Shown piece by piece: positions 59,161-64,000 of a DNA stretch of 64,000 nucleotides; position 1 is the first letter of the stretch, and each line of letters opens with the position of its first letter. This stretch comes from Trichoplusia ni (lineage: Eukaryota; Arthropoda; Insecta; Lepidoptera; Noctuidae), in assembly GCF_003590095.1 (NCBI RefSeq), contig NC_039493.1:5580001-5644000 (forward strand). The letters run 5' to 3'. The position numbers and the translations under genes are program-made. The notes under the pieces are model-generated. The model saw only the letters and a program-made list of their open reading frames with translations, ran no database searches and was not told the origin of the DNA.

Positions 59161-62100
59161 TGAGATTTGAATGTTTGTAAATGCCCCGGTGACAGAAGGA
59201 TTAAATTCCTTATTGAGGGATTCAAAACTAAAAAAAGGTAATTAAATATCTATAAATATATACTCTTAAATTTCTATTGTTTTCTCAAAATCTAAAAACA
59301 GACTCATTACTAATTTAAAAAAACGCGTTTTTATTTCCACATGCCACCACATATTTGATTTAAAAACTTTCCCAGCAAACAAAAAGACCTTTCAACAAGT
59401 CCTAATTACGTAACCACTTCAACAGAACACGAACAAGCCTGTCTTCAACACTACCAAAGAGTTTCTCACATAGAAAAACAAACGAGCATCCAAACAAAGT
59501 CTTTGTACCGGGAGCAGATAACGCCAGTTTTCCTGTTATCCCCTTGATAAACAGAAATGCGTCGCTAAACGTATTTAGTACGTGACACAGATAAAACGGC
59601 TAATGGAAAACGCGGGCTTTTCGACTTCTTGGCACAGTGACGTAATTATGCGGTGCTTTAGAAAAAAAAGGAAAATTGAGTTCATACATCTTTGAATTTA
59701 GAAATGCTTATTCTCAACTGATTTAAAAAATAAGAGGTTATTATTCGTCTGCTTTTCTTTTATGATTTTCATGTTTTTATGTTCTTGTTGTTAAAGCCAT
59801 TCAAACTATTGTTTATTTCATTAAAAAGGTAATCGTATTACGGTTTTTAACTGTCCATTTTTACTATTTGAGGGAGAGGAATATTTTTTTAACGCAAGTT
59901 TTAATACAATGCAGAGTCATACTTACTAGTTATTAGTTCATTTTCATTAGTTCATTCTCAAACAAAAAAAAGTGCCACAGAAAAAACAAAAATAACGAGG
60001 CAAGTCCAAAAAACGGTTGTCCAATCTTTTCGTCTGTGAGCACCACAGCAAGAGGCGATCGTTAAATTTTATTTAACTTTGAAACTTGGTGTAAGACGTG
60101 TTAAACCGCTGGAGCGTTATACACTAAACAGTTACGTTTATTCTGCAGTTATTTTCCATTTTCCTGACTGCTAACGACCGGGTGCATTAGGGCGGGCCGT
60201 CTAAGTCACAGACTCATTTACTTTTGTATGGTTCCAGAAATGGCTTATTGTTCTGTCAACTTTTGTTTCTTAATAAATGAACAGATTTATTTGAGTTTTA
60301 GTTTTCAAAAGATCTCGTATAAAGTTTCAGTGTAATGGTTAAAGCATTTTCATCCTGACTATGTTGAAAGCAAGATTAATTTCTGTGGCATTCAGCGTCA
60401 TTTTCAGACAATTCTTCTACCAACTATTGAGGTTGACTACATGTCTAGCCGCATGCAGCTAAGTGTTAGTGTTTTACAAGAAACAAATACCTGTCTGACC
60501 CCTTACCCATTTACCAGAGCAACAAGCTACCTCTTAGTGTCTTACGTGGTTGTCTGACTTCCTAGCTTCTCACTACCCGTAACGACTGTCAGAGATATTT
60601 AAATAACAACCGGGACACAGAAATTAATGATTAATGCCTTCCGAAATACGGAGGATTAGGTAGTAACCCATCGACGAATTGACCATAGGAAGCTTATCTT
60701 AACATTTGATCGATCAACTTATGCAGTTGTAGTAGTTAGACCTTTAACAACGAGCTCCTCCGAGATAATGAGAATTCTGTAAGCAACTTAATTTTATAGC
60801 AAAACTTCACACAAAAATAATAATAGCAAAAGCACAAAACCACAATTAAGGCAACTAACTCGAAATTTTCTGTATGTTAGCTTCACCCCAGAACTTTTGT
60901 AAAAAAGCATAACGAAATGTTTTAGGCTACTTTAAAACCTTCCCGGTATACTCCACCCTTACGAAAAAAAAACGCAATATGAAACCCACAAAAAACTGTT
61001 AACATTGTTACTCTGAGTAATTCGTGTGTCTCCCCTTTTTGACGGCGCAGCGAACTGTTATGTGAACTAAAAGAATTCGCCAACTCCTAAAATTCCTGTA
61101 GCTATGTATGTCCTGAGGAAAAACTCCCGCATTGTCGACGAGAAAATTTCGTACATTTTTAGGGTACCGTAAAATAATAATAATGTCGTTCCCTTAAGAG
61201 AGAAATTCGGTGATCTGTGGTCGTTCCCATCCAGTTTTATCTGACAATCTCGAGGAAACTAGGCTAGTGTGGAAGACAGTCAATTCTTATTAGGGACAAT
61301 AAATAGTATTTAGACCACTTGTTGTAAAAGTTTAAGGCCAATAGATTTTCATTAATTCTATAAGGTGAAAATGTTCCTCACAAAAACAGTATTATATACC
61401 AATAAAAGGCGCTATCTATGTATTCTTTTATCAATTGAAGAAAACCATGTTTTTGGTCAAAATTGAGTGAATTTTTATACAGTACCTCGGCTAAAAGTCT
61501 AGTTTACACCTGCCCATTTTTTTTTTCTATTTCTAGTTCCGTTGCTTTGTAAATTATGTTTTAAATTTTCGTGAGAGCGTAATGTACAAGCGAAATAAAG
61601 TTGTGTGAAACATTTCACCAGTGTTACCCAACTTTGAATATAATTTTGTTGGTTAATTATTATTTCTTACTTAGCTGCCGTTTCTGTTTTAGCATAATTA
61701 TTTTGTTTCTTGTTAAGCTTTTTGTGTGGGAATGAGGTTGGGTTAGACTGAACATACGTTTAGACATTAGTTGTATTAAGCAAAATAGTTTTGTGTTACG
61801 CTTTCATTTAGGTAAGTAATAAAATATCACTTCATAGCAGAATTTATTGAGGGACACAGAAATGTGACTCTCTTTTTACATTCCATATTAAATCTAATCT
61901 AAAAATAACCAATTACATATTCCAGACAAAGGCGTAGGCTTTGAGTCATACATTTCGTCATAAAAGAGAGCACAGCTTATTTATACATCAAACATAATCC
62001 GGCTTGCCAAAAAAACAAAAGCCAGCTTACATAAAGAAAACACGAGCCGCGACAAGCCACACCCTATCTTATTATCTCTGACTTATTCCTCCCAATTGAA

Positions 62101-64000
62101 CCTAACCTTGGCTACCCACAACATTTAACCTTCATAAACCCGCCGCATCAAAACACAGGCATATAAAATCAAAAATATATACGACTTGCCCAATAAACTG
62201 GGAGAAGGCGGAAAAACGAACATAATCTGTTGTCACATAAACTCCTTGGGACGGAACTATTACGTCGCCATTTTAGTAATGGTGGATTTTCCCGCGCTAC
62301 TCAGCCGGCCAGCACGACCTAGGGTTGCCAAAACTCCAAGAAAAAGTTTTTAGTTATGCGTTAAAGTTCGGTCCTCGCATTACACTCGGAAATATACTCG
62401 CATTTTAAAAAGATGGAAATGATAGTTTTTTACACTTTTTCATTAACTGGAAAATTATGAATCTCTCTTTTAGAATGGGTTTGTTTTAATATCAATTTAT
62501 TTCATTAGTTCATACTAATGGTATAGAAATGGATTTTCACTTGTATCAAGAGAATCGGAACACTGTCGGATGTTATGGAGTGGTTTTTGGTCAGTGAAGA
62601 CAATATTTTGTATGATACATTTTTAGTATACTTATCGAATTTAATGACAGCCCTAATAAGCAAAAAACTAGTCAAGCGTAAATCTCTCTAGATTAGGTCT
62701 TTTCTATTTGGCACACGATATCAGTGTGGTTATCATCCAATACCATTAATAAAACCTACTTATAATAGGCTAAAAAATCTAAGAGACTCGAAGAAAACCC
62801 GCTGACACTTCAAAAACATAATAGGGTATTTAAAAAATATCTCTTTAATACGTCAGACAGATTTACTAAAAATATTGGATACGTATTTTTTTTACCTCGT
62901 AAACAACAAATTAAGGGGATACTGTGCAATAAAATCTTGTGTGACGTCACTTGCCAGTACGCTTTTTACTAGCAAGTGATGTTACTAGCCCTCACTACCA
63001 CAATTATAATCATTTTAAGTAAGTACTTTAAATATTCCTTACTTTTTAACGATGTGATGAAATGAAACTACGTTTTGTATATTTTTGGAAAACCTGTCTG
63101 ATACACTACTAGGATTTTTTTAGACAAATACTCTAGGTATTCAAATTCTGGATCATGTTGTTAAAAAATATCTCTTTCTCTCCTCCTGTATGCGCAACCT
63201 TATAATTGTGGTCAGTGTACACGGCCCGTAAATAAGGTAATTATGCAGGCAGCTAACGTCTGCAATTTAGCGGGGATTGTACACGTGCTGAGCGGTCAAG
63301 CTCGGGTTACCGGGTGACCGGTTGAGTTATATGTAGTACGCAAGTTTTAGCGGAAAAGATTTAACTGTTGCCATACTTGCCATACGTAATAGGTACGTTT
63401 TGTAATGAAAATGTGGGTGAATGATGATATAATTTAGGAACGTTTATGTTAGTAAAATTTTAAACATTAAAGTTAATAAAGTATAGCTTTTTTTTTTGAG
63501 ATTGTACTCGTAATTTATTAATTTTTTAGTATTTAATTGTTGCATTAATTTCGACAGCAGAAGATTAAAATTTTTCCAGTAGGTAAGTAATCAATTATTA
63601 CGATAATAACTTCAGCATCATTTCAGTCAATGAAATATGGTGCAAAACCACACATAAAAAAAACAACACCAAGAAGGTTCCAACTACAAAAACAACCAAA
63701 AAGTTTCTCATACTTACAGTATTACGTCAAAATCATTTTAGCCAGATGTTCTAGAGGTTCCCGGAGTAACATTTGTAGAAACTCGACATACATTACACGC
63801 TTCCGGGACTGAAACTAAACACGCCAATGGTTTGTGTGAGCAGAATTTCAAACAGCACTCACGATCTAGATAAAAGCTAAAAACGATCGGAGTTTCTTTT
63901 TAAGATACTGGTATTTGCAGTTGTATTACTAGAGTATTTTATTAAAAAACATGTTTTTTGTGGAGAACACATAAAAGGCCTGTCGAGAAAATGCATTATC
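59161..64000. other. Intergenic stretch, no supported gene
   Basis: AT-rich. Some GC-richer patches (60170-60210, 62270-62330, 63220-63330) have no open frame with splice context. A TGACGTCA palindrome lies at 62942. The 60-codon frame at 63630-63812 is low in complexity and unsupported. Confidence 0.5.

Overview
The window looks like AT-rich (roughly two-thirds A+T) nuclear DNA of a moth or butterfly, probably noctuid-like. The pointers are GT-AG introns, several tRNA-derived SINE families of lepidopteran type, short Helitron-like elements ending in CTAG, a piggyBac-type element at TTAA, and other dispersed motifs I associate with Lepidoptera. It is not bacterial, and most short open frames in it are chance frames in intergenic or intronic DNA.

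Two host genes can be supported. On the + strand, positions 569-6368 hold the last three coding exons of a class C G-protein-coupled receptor (GPR158/GPR179/smog-like is my best guess): the last transmembrane helix, a short juxtamembrane/coiled-coil segment and a low-complexity cytoplasmic tail. Its earlier exons lie left of the window. On the - strand, 51524 down to 47972, I reconstruct a five-exon gene whose exons sum to exactly 450 nt (149 residues plus stop) with canonical splice sites and fitting phases. The product is a small protein with a hydrophobic block in its second half, which I do not recognise. The two genes are convergent, with about 41.6 kb between their stop codons.

The rest is a gene-poor, repeat-rich landscape: a 3' relic of an RTE-type LINE (8765-9038), a complete but frameshifted piggyBac-type transposon with intact ends and TTAA duplication (29034-31466), two copies of one CTAG-ended Helitron-like element (39434-39691 and 58635-58867), two copies of one SINE family (1735-1982 and 54112-54330), other SINE heads or fragments, three copies of a foldback/MITE-like repeat, and several striking inverted repeats. 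These include a perfect 29-bp hairpin at 41488-41550 and a 42-bp inverted pair at 34789/35109. A decayed coding segment on the - strand at 56761-57045 has no identity I can give.

Nothing here amounts to a new multi-gene system. The best leads are the unrecognised five-exon gene, the hairpins, the degraded coding segment and an excess of the palindrome TGACGTCA across the window.
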